NCBI GenBank assembly: GCA_046732465.1
Contig: JBKPND010000039.1
Location: 1 to 64,000, forward strand
Source of the DNA: DASUPK01 sp046732465
Lineage (GTDB): Bacteria; Actinomycetota; Thermoleophilia; Solirubrobacterales; 70-9
Direction of reading: 5' to 3'
DNA length: 64,000 nt
Positions within the stretch are counted from its first letter, which is position 1; each line of letters opens with the position of its first letter. The notes below the pieces were generated by a model. It had not been told where the DNA came from and did not search any database. It worked only from the letters and a program-made list of their open reading frames with translations. A program made the translations under genes and the position numbers. Below, in pieces: positions 45,376 to 53,199 of the stretch.

Positions 45376-45816
45376 ATGGCCCTGAAGACCGACGGGATCG
45401 GAAAGCAGTGGGATCCGGCCACCTACGAGGTCGGGGCGGAGAAGATCCGCGAGTTCTCCGACGCCGTCGGAGCGGCCAACCCCGTTCATCGCGACCACGA
45501 GGCGGCCAAGGCGGCCGGCTTCCGCGACCTGGTCGCCCCGCCGATGTTCTGCGTGGTCTACAGCGCCCGCGCGATGGGACCGGCGATCCTGGACCCGGAG
45601 ATCGGCATCGACCTCGCAACGATGCTGCACGGCTCCCAGGAATTCGAGTGGGAGGAGCCGGTCTGCGACGGCGACGTGATCTCGACCACGGCCACCTGCA
45701 GGGAGATCTACGAGAGGAACGGCATGGGCTTCTACGTCTTCGAGACGATCTCGACGAACCAGGAGCGCGAGCAGACCGTGAAGGGCACCTGGACCAACAT
45801 CGTGAGGGGCGTCTGA
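45376..45816 (+). CDS. MaoC/FAS1-like dehydratase subunit (HadA-like)
   Basis: A 146-residue hot-dog-fold protein of the FAS1-like dehydratase N-terminal family, as in mycobacterial HadA/HadC. Features include YEVGAEKIREFSDAVGAANPVHRD, VAPPMFCVVYSARAMG and HGSQEFEWEEPVCDGD. This type usually pairs with a MaoC-like subunit that carries the catalytic residues; that subunit is encoded immediately downstream (TGATG overlap). Together they probably dehydrate 3-hydroxyacyl thioesters, though the acyl chain is unknown. Confidence 0.88.
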   Translation: MALKTDGIGKQWDPATYEVGAEKIREFSDAVGAANPVHRDHEAAKAAGFRDLVAPPMFCVVYSARAMGPAILDPEIGIDLATMLHGSQEFEWEEPVCDGDVISTTATCREIYERNGMGFYVFETISTNQEREQTVKGTWTNIVRGV

Positions 45817-46208
45817 TGGACCTGAATCCCGGCGACTCGATCCCCGAGCTCAAGGTGACGCCCGACAAGTACCTGCCGCACCGCTACGCGGGGGCCTCCG
45901 GGGACTTCAACCCGATCCACATCGACCCGGAGTTCGCGAAGCAGGTCGGCCTGCCCGGGAACATCCTGCACGGGCTCTGGATGATGGCCCAGGTGGCGCG
46001 GGGCAACGCGCAGCTCGCCGATGGCGATCCACGCGCCCTGAAGCGGCTCTCGGTCCAGTTCAGGGGCATGGGCTTCCCCGAACAGGAGCTGGTCGTGAGC
46101 GGCACCGTCAAGGAGGCCGACGGCGACCGGGTCGTCATCGACACCGCCGCTGCGCAGGGCGATAACCAGGTGATTCGCAACGCGGAGGCCGAGGTTCACG
46201 TCTCGTAG
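45816..46208 (+). CDS. MaoC-like dehydratase subunit (HadB-like)
   Basis: A 130-residue hot-dog-fold (R)-hydratase-type protein. The hydratase-2 motif YAGASGDFNPIHIDPEFAKQVGLPG contains the catalytic Asp and His, followed by NILHGLWMMAQVAR. It starts on the stop codon of the HadA-like gene (TGATG), so the two subunits are translationally coupled and likely form a heterodimer. hrcA follows 27 bases downstream. Confidence 0.9.
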   Translation: MDLNPGDSIPELKVTPDKYLPHRYAGASGDFNPIHIDPEFAKQVGLPGNILHGLWMMAQVARGNAQLADGDPRALKRLSVQFRGMGFPEQELVVSGTVKEADGDRVVIDTAAAQGDNQVIRNAEAEVHVS

Positions 46209-46235
46209 TTCGGCGTTCCTATCCTTAGTGGCGTC

Positions 46236-47264
46236 GTGTTGAGCGAACGCCAAAGCCAGATCCTGAGGTTGGTGGTCGAACGCTACGTCGATGACGGGCG
46301 GCCGGTTGGGTCGCGCGCGCTCGCCAACCGCCCCGACATCGACTGGAGCTCCTCTACGGTGCGGGCCGAGCTCGCCACCCTGGAGGACGAGGGCTTCCTC
46401 ACCCACCCCCACACCTCCGCCGGCCGCGTCCCCACCGACAGCGGCTACCGCTTCTACGTCGAGGCGCTCCTCGCCCGGCAGGAGCGGCTTCCCCGGCCCA
46501 GCTCGGACGATCTCGGCCTGACGCGCATGCGCCGTGAGGTCGACGTAGCGATCCGCGAGACCACCACCGCCCTTTCCCAGATCACCGACCTGGTGGCGTT
46601 GGTCTCCGCCCCGCCGCTGCACACGGCGACCATCCACCGGATCGAGGTGCTGCGGCTGCAGCCGCGGGTGGTGATGGTGGTCGTGATCGCCTCGAACGGG
46701 GGCGTCACCAAGCGGGCCTTCACCTTCGAGCAGGAGGTCGACCCCGGCCTCGTCGAGTGGGCCGCCAGCTACCTGAATGAACGGCTCTCGGGGCTCGGCC
46801 TGGGGGCGCGAATGGTGGTCGACCGGCTCCGCGACCCCGAGCTTGGTGCTCAGGAGCAGGGCTTCCTGGCGGAGATCGCGAGCGCCTTCACCGACCTCGA
46901 GGAGTCCGCCGAGGACACGCTCTACGTCGACGGCGCCACACGGCTGCTTTCCGAGGAGCACCTGGCCGATCTGCCCCACGCCGACGATCTGATGCGGACG
47001 CTCGAGCACCGGGTGAACGTCCTGCGGGCCCTTCGCACTGCGATCGACCAGCGCTCGGTCTTCGTCTGGATCGGCGGCGAGAACCCGGCGCCGGAGCTGC
47101 GCTCGGTGAGCGTGGTCGGTGCCAACTACGGCCTCGGCTACCGCAACCTCGGGTCGGTCGGGATCATCGGGCCGCTGCGGATGGACTACGCGACCGCGAT
47201 CGCCAGCGTGCGGGGAGCGGCCGGCGAGCTCTCCCGGTTCTTCGAGACGGTCTACGACGAGTAG
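46236..47264 (+). CDS. hrcA: Heat-inducible transcription repressor HrcA
   Basis: Represses chaperone genes by binding CIRCE. The 342-residue protein begins with the winged helix (LSERQSQILRLVVERYVDDGRPVGSRAL, STVRAELATLEDEGFLTHPHTSAGRVPTDSGYR), has the GAF-like middle domain, and ends IIGPLRMDYATAIASVRGAAGELSRF. GTG 46236 is used. No CIRCE-like repeat (TTAGCACTC-N9-GAGTGCTAA) is visible just upstream, so autoregulation there is not supported. dnaJ follows 10 bases after the stop. Confidence 0.95.
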   Translation: MLSERQSQILRLVVERYVDDGRPVGSRALANRPDIDWSSSTVRAELATLEDEGFLTHPHTSAGRVPTDSGYRFYVEALLARQERLPRPSSDDLGLTRMRREVDVAIRETTTALSQITDLVALVSAPPLHTATIHRIEVLRLQPRVVMVVVIASNGGVTKRAFTFEQEVDPGLVEWAASYLNERLSGLGLGARMVVDRLRDPELGAQEQGFLAEIASAFTDLEESAEDTLYVDGATRLLSEEHLADLPHADDLMRTLEHRVNVLRALRTAIDQRSVFVWIGGENPAPELRSVSVVGANYGLGYRNLGSVGIIGPLRMDYATAIASVRGAAGELSRFFETVYDE

Positions 47265-47274
47265 CCGCCACCCG

Positions 47275-48363
47275 ATGGCTGCGACCAAGCGCGACTACTA
47301 CGAGGTGCTGGGCGTCGACCGGAGCGCCTCCGACGCCGACATCAAGAAGGCCTTCCGCTCGCTGGCCCGCGAGCTCCATCCCGACGTCAACGCCCACGAC
47401 CCCGAGGCCGAGGAGAAGTTCAAGGAGGCCGCCGAGGCCTATGAGGTGCTCTCCGACCGCGAGCGGCGCGAGACCTACGACCAGTTCGGACACAAGGGAC
47501 TGCGTTTCGAGGGCTTCGAGCCGGGCGTCTCCTTCGGCAGCCTTCAGGGCATCTTCGACGCGATCTTCGGTGGCGGCGACCCCTTCTTCGGAGGCTTCGG
47601 CCAGGGGCCGGACACCGGCGCCGATGTCGGGGCGGTGATCGAGATCGGCCTCAAGGACGTGCTGGAGGATCAGAAGCGCGAGGTCTCATTCGAAGCCGTC
47701 GGCGTGTGCGAGCACTGCCGGGGCAACGGCGCGGAGCCGGGTACGCCGATCGAGACGTGCCCCAAGTGCCGCGGCACCGGGCAGCTCCGAGAGGTGACCC
47801 GCAGCGTCTTCGGCCAAGTGGTCCGCGCGATGCAGTGCGATCGGTGCGGCGGCGACGGAAGGATTCCCGAGACCCCATGCGAGCGCTGTGGCGGCGAGGG
47901 GCGCGTGGCGGAGATGCGCAACTGGGAGGTCGACATCCCGGCGGGGATCGATGACGGCCAACGCATTCGAATCACCGGGGCCGGGCACGCCGGGGCGGCC
48001 GGCGGCAGGCAGGGCGACCTCTACGTGGAGGTGAGGATCGACGCGGACGAGCGATTCACTCGTCAGGGCACCGAGCTGATCACCCGGGCCGAGGTCCCGG
48101 TGACGACGGCGCTCGTCGGCGGCGAGGTGTTCGTGCCGACCCTGCAGGGTGAGGTCGCGATGGAGGTCCCGGCTGGGACGCAGCACGGCGACGTATCGCT
48201 GCTCGATGGGCGCGGCCTGCCGCCGCTCCACGGAGGGCGCCGCGGCGACCAGCACGTGGTCTTCGAGCTCGTGGTGCCCACCGACCTCGATCCGGAGCAG
48301 CGGGAGGCCGCAGAGCGGCTCGCCGAGACCCTCGGGCAAAGGCAGCCCTCCCCGCGTAGATGA
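47275..48363 (+). CDS. dnaJ: Chaperone protein DnaJ
   Basis: Hsp40 co-chaperone of DnaK. The 362-residue protein has the J domain with HPD (LARELHPDVNAHDPEAEEKF), a Gly/Phe linker, four CxxCxGxG zinc repeats (CEHCRGNG, CPKCRGTG, CDRCGGDG, CERCGGEG) and the C-terminal substrate-binding domains. ATG 47275 starts MAATKRDYYEVLGV; the frame upstream runs through hrcA. The hrcA-dnaJ-prmA order is usual. prmA starts within its stop (ATGA). Confidence 0.96.
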   Translation: MAATKRDYYEVLGVDRSASDADIKKAFRSLARELHPDVNAHDPEAEEKFKEAAEAYEVLSDRERRETYDQFGHKGLRFEGFEPGVSFGSLQGIFDAIFGGGDPFFGGFGQGPDTGADVGAVIEIGLKDVLEDQKREVSFEAVGVCEHCRGNGAEPGTPIETCPKCRGTGQLREVTRSVFGQVVRAMQCDRCGGDGRIPETPCERCGGEGRVAEMRNWEVDIPAGIDDGQRIRITGAGHAGAAGGRQGDLYVEVRIDADERFTRQGTELITRAEVPVTTALVGGEVFVPTLQGEVAMEVPAGTQHGDVSLLDGRGLPPLHGGRRGDQHVVFELVVPTDLDPEQREAAERLAETLGQRQPSPRR

Positions 48364-49190
48364 TCCGCTTGGCGGTTCGCTGCGAGCCGGAGTACGCGGA
48401 CGAGGTGATGACCAACCTGCTCGAGCTCGCGCCGAACGGGCTCGAGGAGGAGCGCGGCCCGGGCTGGGTCGAGTTCGCGATCTACGGACCGCCGGGCGAG
48501 GTCCCGGAGCTCGGCGAGCTCCAGGCGGCCGCGGGCGGAGGGCTGGTCGATGTCACCACGACCTCTGTGCCGGATGACTGGGCGGATCGCTGGGCCGACT
48601 TCCATCGGCCGATCGAGGTCGGTGGCAGGGTCGGCGTCCGCCCGTCGTGGTGGCAGCCCAAGGATGGATTGATTGACGTCGTGGTCGACCCGGGCCGCGC
48701 CTTCGGGACCGGCGGACACCCCACGACGCGCCTCTGCCTCGCCTTGCTGATCGAGCTCGAAGAGGCGGGTGAGTCTGGGCCGATCGCCGACTGGGGCACC
48801 GGTTCGGGAGTGCTGGCGATCGCGGCGGCCAAGCTGGGCTGGGGCCCCGTCACCGGCTGCGACCGGGAGGAGGCGTCGCTGGAGACCGCGCGTGCCAACG
48901 CCGAGGCGAACGGGGTGGAGCTCGCGCTCGAGCGGCTCGACGTTCGGGAGAGTGCGCCGCCGATCGCGCCGACGGTCGTCGCGAACCTCACCGCCAACCT
49001 GCTCAGGGACTGTGCCCGTCAGATTGCGCCCGGGACCGAGTCTCCGAGGATCCTTGTCTGTTCCGGGATGCTCGAGTCCGAGACCGATGAGGTGGCCGCA
49101 GCGTTCGCCGCCCTGGGAATGGCGGAAGAGGAGAGGCGGTCGGAGGGCGAGTGGGCGGCGCTGCTGCTGCGCGGCGGTCAGGCCGGCTGA
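48360..49190 (+). CDS. prmA: Ribosomal protein L11 methyltransferase
   Basis: Trimethylates ribosomal protein L11. The 276-residue protein has an N-terminal ferredoxin-like substrate domain and the SAM domain with PGRAFGTGGHPTTRLCL, IADWGTGSGVLAIAAAKLG and VVANLTANLL, all typical of PrmA. The start overlaps the dnaJ stop and the stop overlaps the murI start (TGATG), so this is a tightly coupled operon. Confidence 0.93.
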   Translation: MIRLAVRCEPEYADEVMTNLLELAPNGLEEERGPGWVEFAIYGPPGEVPELGELQAAAGGGLVDVTTTSVPDDWADRWADFHRPIEVGGRVGVRPSWWQPKDGLIDVVVDPGRAFGTGGHPTTRLCLALLIELEEAGESGPIADWGTGSGVLAIAAAKLGWGPVTGCDREEASLETARANAEANGVELALERLDVRESAPPIAPTVVANLTANLLRDCARQIAPGTESPRILVCSGMLESETDEVAAAFAALGMAEEERRSEGEWAALLLRGGQAG

Positions 49191-50014
49191 TGGCGGCCGA
49201 GCTCAGTCCGGAGCTGCCGATCGCGATGTTCGACTCGGGGGTCGGCGGGCTCACCGTTCTCCACGAATGCCTGGTCTCGCTGCCGGAAGAGGACTACGTC
49301 TACCTCGGCGACGACGCGCGGTTTCCCTATGGGGCGCGAACCCCGGAGGAGCTTCGCGAGCACGTCCAGCAGGTGAGCCGGTACCTGCTCGAGCGCGGCG
49401 CGAAGCTGATGGTGATCGCGTGCAACTCGGCCGCCTCCGCCGGGCAGGAGGTCGCCAGGCAGATCGCGGCGGAGAGCGGTGTCGGCGTGGTGGCAGTGAT
49501 CGATCCGGAGGCCGAGATCGCGGCGGCGCTCACGCAAACGGGCAAGGTCGGCGTCCTGGCGACCCCCGCCACAGTGCGCAGCGGTGCCTACCTCAACGCG
49601 CTCGCCGCCCAGCAGCGCGCGCTGACCGTGACCGAGGTGGAGGCCCCTGACCTGGCCGCGGTGATCCAGCGCGGCTTCCCCTTCTCGGACAGCGTCGTCG
49701 AGATGGTGCGCTCCTACTGCGAGCCGCTGAAGCGGGCGGAGGTCGACACGGTGGTGCTCGGCTGCACCCACTACCCGCTGGTCGCGCCGATGCTGCAGAG
49801 GATTCTCGGCCGTGACGTGCATCTGGTCACCGCCGGTCACGCGATCGCCGCTACTGCGCAGCGGGCCCTGGCGGAGGCTGGGCTCGGGAAAAGCGGCAAT
49901 GAAGAGGGGACCTACCGGTTCCTCTGCACGGGGGATCCCGAGTCGTTCCGCGAGCTCGGCACTCGGTTCCTGCAGATGCCGCTCGGCGACATCGAGCGCG
50001 TCGACCTGCCGTGA
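49190..50014 (+). CDS. murI: Glutamate racemase
   Basis: Makes D-glutamate for peptidoglycan. The 274-residue protein contains IAMFDSGVGGLTVLHECL, the first catalytic Cys in ACNSAAS (C78) and the second in LGCTHYPLV (C192), the standard two-cysteine racemase arrangement. ATG 49190 overlaps the prmA stop. An in-frame start at 49151 would place 13 unrelated residues ahead of the conserved start. A long hairpin follows the stop. Confidence 0.96.
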   Translation: MAAELSPELPIAMFDSGVGGLTVLHECLVSLPEEDYVYLGDDARFPYGARTPEELREHVQQVSRYLLERGAKLMVIACNSAASAGQEVARQIAAESGVGVVAVIDPEAEIAAALTQTGKVGVLATPATVRSGAYLNALAAQQRALTVTEVEAPDLAAVIQRGFPFSDSVVEMVRSYCEPLKRAEVDTVVLGCTHYPLVAPMLQRILGRDVHLVTAGHAIAATAQRALAEAGLGKSGNEEGTYRFLCTGDPESFRELGTRFLQMPLGDIERVDLP

Positions 50015-50019
50015 GCCAT

Positions 50020-50065
50020 CTTGTGGAGGATTTGGGAGTCCATAGACACCCAAAAGCTCCACAAG
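50020..50065. repeat. Two-part perfect hairpin between murI and the DUF1232 gene
   Basis: CTTGTGGAG (50020-50028) pairs with CTCCACAAG (50057-50065). After a symmetrical GA/AG internal loop, TTTGGG (50031-50036) pairs with CCCAAA (50049-50054), leaving a 12-base loop. The stem begins 5 bases after the murI stop and ends 7 bases before the next ATG; the only Shine-Dalgarno-like GGAGGA lies in its left arm. No T-run follows. A terminator, or a structure controlling the downstream gene, are both possible. Confidence 0.7.
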
Positions 50066-50072
50066 CCCGCTA

Positions 50073-50522
50073 ATGGCGGCGCTCAACCCTGAAAACGTCC
50101 CTTTCTGGCCGTGGGGGCTCCTCCTCTTCATTGTCGGGTGTTACGTCGTCGGGATCGCCGCCCTGATCGCCGCCGGCCGCCGAGAGGACGCCCGCGCACT
50201 GGCGGGCTTCATCCCGGACTGCGTCGTGCTCGTCTCGCGCCTCGCCCGCGACCGCCGCATCTCGCGCCCCAGGAGGGCCGCCTTCTTCATCGTCCTGGGC
50301 TATCTCGCACTCCCGATCGACCTCGTGCCGGACTTCCTCCCGGGCATCGGACAGCTCGACGACGCGGTTGTGCTGGCCCTCGCCCTGCGCCTGATCGTCC
50401 ACGGAGGGGGCACGGAACTGGTCCGCGAGGCCTGGCCCGGGCCGCAGGCTTCCCTCACGATCGTGCTGCGCGCGGCGGGCCTGGAGACAAACGGGGCAGC
50501 GACCCCTCCGACTACGCTTTAG
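50073..50522 (+). CDS. YkvA/DUF1232 family membrane protein
   Basis: A 149-residue protein with an N-terminal span (WPWGLLLFIVGCYVVGIAALIAAG) and the DUF1232 domain, recognised by RRAAFFIVLGYLALPIDLVPDFLPGIGQLDD, a short membrane-associated motif of unknown function. There is no ribosome-binding site immediately before the ATG; a long hairpin ends 7 bases upstream. The next gene, yqeY, starts 3 bases after the stop. Confidence 0.85.
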   Translation: MAALNPENVPFWPWGLLLFIVGCYVVGIAALIAAGRREDARALAGFIPDCVVLVSRLARDRRISRPRRAAFFIVLGYLALPIDLVPDFLPGIGQLDDAVVLALALRLIVHGGGTELVREAWPGPQASLTIVLRAAGLETNGAATPPTTL

Positions 50523-50525
50523 GCG

Positions 50526-50957
50526 ATGAGCATCCTCGAGCAGGTCCAGCAGGACGTGAAGACGGCGATGAAGGCCGGCGAGCGGGATCGCGTCGGCCAG
50601 CTGCGCATGCTCGTCAACGCGCTCCAGGCCGAGGAGAAGGAGGGCAAGGGCGACGAGGTCGCGGCGCTGCAGCGCGAGCGCAAGCGACGGCTCGACGCCG
50701 CCGAGGCGCTGCGCGAGGGCGACCGGACCGAGCAGGCGGACGCCGAGGAGGCGGAGGCCGAGCTGATCGAGGGATATCTGCCCGAGCAGCTCTCGGACGA
50801 GGAGCTGTCGGAGCTGGTCGCGGGAGCGGTCGAGGAGTCCGGCGCCAGGAAGCCGAAGGACATGGGGGGCGTCATGAAGGTGCTGATGCCGAAGGTCGGC
50901 GGGCGAGCCGACGGCAAGCGGGTCAGCCAGGCGGTGCGCGAGAAGCTTGGCGCGTAG
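50526..50957 (+). CDS. yqeY: GatB/YqeY domain protein
   Basis: A 143-residue helical protein of the YqeY family, related to the tRNA-binding tail of GatB. The pattern ILEQVQQDVKTAMKAGERDRVGQLRMLVNALQAEE, LIEGYLPEQLSDEELSELV and the C-terminal KDMGGVMKVLMPKVGGRADGKRVSQAV is diagnostic. Its cellular role is not firmly established; a link to tRNA amidation is assumed from homology. The phoH start overlaps its end by 11 bases. Confidence 0.93.
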   Translation: MSILEQVQQDVKTAMKAGERDRVGQLRMLVNALQAEEKEGKGDEVAALQRERKRRLDAAEALREGDRTEQADAEEAEAELIEGYLPEQLSDEELSELVAGAVEESGARKPKDMGGVMKVLMPKVGGRADGKRVSQAVREKLGA

Positions 50958-51921
50958 GCAGCTGACCATCGACAACACCGTCGCCGCGGAGTTGGCCGGC
51001 TCCGAGGATGCCGTGCTGAAGAGCCTGGAGGGACATCTCGATGTCGACCTCTTCCTGCGCGGCAACATCCTGACGCTGGACGGAGAGGCCGGAGACGTCC
51101 GCACGGCGGAAACCGTGGTCGGCGAGCTGGTCGACTTGATCGAGCAGGGTCACGAGATCGCGCCGGGGACGATCGAGGCGGTCACGGGCGCGCTCGACCA
51201 GCACGAGAGCCCGGCCGAGATCCTCGAGGACGTCATCTGGCAGCACCGCAACACGCGGATCGCCCCCAAGACCGTGAACCAGAAGCAGTACGTCGACTCG
51301 ATCCGCAGGCACACGATCACCTTCGGCATCGGCCCGGCCGGCACCGGCAAGACCTTCCTGGCGGTGGCGATGGCCGCTGCAGCGCTCTCCCGCGGTGACG
51401 TTCAGCGCGTGATCCTGACCCGGCCGGCGGTCGAGGCCGGCGAGCGGCTCGGCTTCCTGCCCGGGGACATCCAGGCGAAGGTCGACCCCTACCTGCGTCC
51501 CCTCTTTGACGCGCTCTACGACATGCTCGATCCCGAGCGCGTCAACTCCTACTTCGACCGCGGCACGATCGAGGTGGCGCCGCTGGCGTTCATGCGCGGC
51601 CGCTCGCTCAACTCCTCCTTCGTCATCCTCGATGAGGCTCAGAACACGAGCCCCGAGCAGATGAAGATGTTCCTCACCAGGCTCGGCTTCGGCTCCAAGT
51701 TCGTCGTCACCGGCGACATCACGCAGATCGACCTGGAGAAGGGCTCCCGGTCGGGCCTGATCGAGGTCGGCGACATCCTTACCGGGGTAGAGGACATCAA
51801 CTTCATCCGCTTCGGCGGCGAGGACGTCGTCCGCCACAAGCTCGTGCAGCGGATCGTCGCCGCCTACGGCGAGGCCGAAAGCCGCAGCCGAAGCGACTCC
51901 GGCGATTCCAGGGGCGACTGA
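50947..51921 (+). CDS. phoH: PhoH-like ATPase
   Basis: A 324-residue P-loop protein. It has an N-terminal KH-like segment, the Walker A GPAGTGKTFLAVAMA, LTRPAVEAGERLGFLPGD, Walker B FVILDEAQNTSPEQMKMFLTR and VVTGDITQIDL, characteristic of the PhoH/YbeZ family that works with YbeY in ribosome quality control and RNA metabolism. Start TTG 50947 overlaps yqeY. The order phoH-ybeY-era is conserved across bacteria. Confidence 0.95.
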   Translation: MARRQLTIDNTVAAELAGSEDAVLKSLEGHLDVDLFLRGNILTLDGEAGDVRTAETVVGELVDLIEQGHEIAPGTIEAVTGALDQHESPAEILEDVIWQHRNTRIAPKTVNQKQYVDSIRRHTITFGIGPAGTGKTFLAVAMAAAALSRGDVQRVILTRPAVEAGERLGFLPGDIQAKVDPYLRPLFDALYDMLDPERVNSYFDRGTIEVAPLAFMRGRSLNSSFVILDEAQNTSPEQMKMFLTRLGFGSKFVVTGDITQIDLEKGSRSGLIEVGDILTGVEDINFIRFGGEDVVRHKLVQRIVAAYGEAESRSRSDSGDSRGD

Positions 51922-51922
51922 C

Positions 51923-52282
51923 ATCGACCTCTCGGACGTCCCGGGCGATCTGAGGCGAGCGGTCGGTGCCGCCCTCCACGCCGCCGGGGTGAGCGACGGT
52001 CACATCGGCGTCGAGATCGTCGGCGAGGGCCGGATGCGCACGCTCAACTACGCCGCGCGCGGGGTGGACGAGGCGACGGACGTGCTCGCCTTCCCCATAG
52101 ACGACCAACAGCAGGACTCGGGTCCCCGCGAGCTCGGCGACGTGTTCATCTGCCCGGCGAAGGCCACCGACGTGACCGAGGCGGCCGTCCACGGCGCGCT
52201 CCATCTCTGCGGCTTTGACCACGAGACCGACAGCGGGGAGATGCTCGAGCTGCAGGCCAAGGTCATGCGGGCACTGCAGTGA
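51923..52282 (+). CDS. ybeY: Endoribonuclease YbeY, start codon unclear
   Basis: Zinc-dependent endoribonuclease in 16S rRNA maturation. The catalytic motif HGALHLCGFDHETDSGEM (H3 zinc site) and TDVLAFPIDD are present. GTG 51989 would give 97 residues, losing the first strand and helix (IDLSDVPGDLRRAVGAALHAAG), which is clearly coding and family-like. Between the in-frame stop at 51788 and 51989 there is no ATG, GTG or TTG; candidates are ATT 51905, ATC 51923 (2 bases after the phoH stop, 7 bases after AGGGGC) and CTG 51950. ATC 51923 is used provisionally. era starts on the stop (GTGA). Confidence 0.85.
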   Translation: MDLSDVPGDLRRAVGAALHAAGVSDGHIGVEIVGEGRMRTLNYAARGVDEATDVLAFPIDDQQQDSGPRELGDVFICPAKATDVTEAAVHGALHLCGFDHETDSGEMLELQAKVMRALQ

Positions 52283-53172
52283 CCAAGGCCGGCTTCGTGG
52301 GCGTGGCGGGGCGGCCGAACGTCGGCAAGTCGACCCTGGTCAACGCGATCGTCGGCGCTCACGTGGCGATCGTCTCCGAGCGACCCCAGACCACCCGCCG
52401 AGCGATCCGCGGTGTGGCCACCGATGGCGATGCGGGCTGGCAGCTGGTCCTGACCGATCTCCCCGGCGTCCAGCGTCCTCGCGACGCGCTCACGGAGCGC
52501 ATGCAGCGACGGGTCGAGCGCGAGATCGGGGAATCCGACGCGGTCCTCTTCGTCGTCAACGGCGAGCAGGGGGTCGGCCCTGGTGATCGCTTCATCGCCA
52601 AGGCGCTCCTGCACGCGAACGCCGACACGCCGGTCGTCTGTGCGGTCAACAAGGTCGACCGGCTGAACAACGCAGAGACGGCGGCCGTCCTCGCGGAGAC
52701 CGCCGAGCTCGAGGCGGTCGACGAGATCTTCCCCATCAGCGCCCGCAAGGGGGTGGGGCTCGACGCGCTGATCGAGAAGCTGGTCGAGCTGACTTCCGAG
52801 GGACCCTTCCTGTTCCCGCCGGAGCAGCGCTCCGATCTGCCCAGCGAGGTCCTGCTCGCCGAGCTGATCCGTGAGCAAGTCTTGCGCCGCACCCGCGACG
52901 AGCTTCCGCACGCCGTCGAGGTGCAGGTCGAGGAGGTCGCGTACCGCGAGGACGGCGTCGTCGAGGTGCACGCCCAGATCTGGGCCGAGTCCGACTCACA
53001 GAAGGCGATCCTGATCGGTGCCGGCGGCAGCAAGATCAAGGAGACCGGCACTGCGGCGCGGGTCGAGCTCGAGCGAGAGCTCGGGACCCGGGTCTTCCTC
53101 GATCTCCAGGTCAGGGTTCGCAAGCGCTGGCGGAAGGATGAGGCCCTGCTCGACCGGCTCGGGATCGAGTAG
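52279..53172 (+). CDS. era: GTPase Era
   Basis: Ribosome-assembly GTPase binding the 3' end of 16S rRNA. The 297-residue protein has G1 GRPNVGKSTLVNAIVG, switch region RPQTTRRAIRGV, G3 TDLPGVQRPRDALTERM, G4 NKVD and a C-terminal KH domain (KAILIGAGGSKIKETG). Full length. The GTG overlaps the ybeY stop, continuing the coupled phoH-ybeY-era unit. Confidence 0.97.
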   Translation: MTKAGFVGVAGRPNVGKSTLVNAIVGAHVAIVSERPQTTRRAIRGVATDGDAGWQLVLTDLPGVQRPRDALTERMQRRVEREIGESDAVLFVVNGEQGVGPGDRFIAKALLHANADTPVVCAVNKVDRLNNAETAAVLAETAELEAVDEIFPISARKGVGLDALIEKLVELTSEGPFLFPPEQRSDLPSEVLLAELIREQVLRRTRDELPHAVEVQVEEVAYREDGVVEVHAQIWAESDSQKAILIGAGGSKIKETGTAARVELERELGTRVFLDLQVRVRKRWRKDEALLDRLGIE

Positions 53173-53199
53173 CCCAACCACTAGCCTTTTTGGGGCGTC

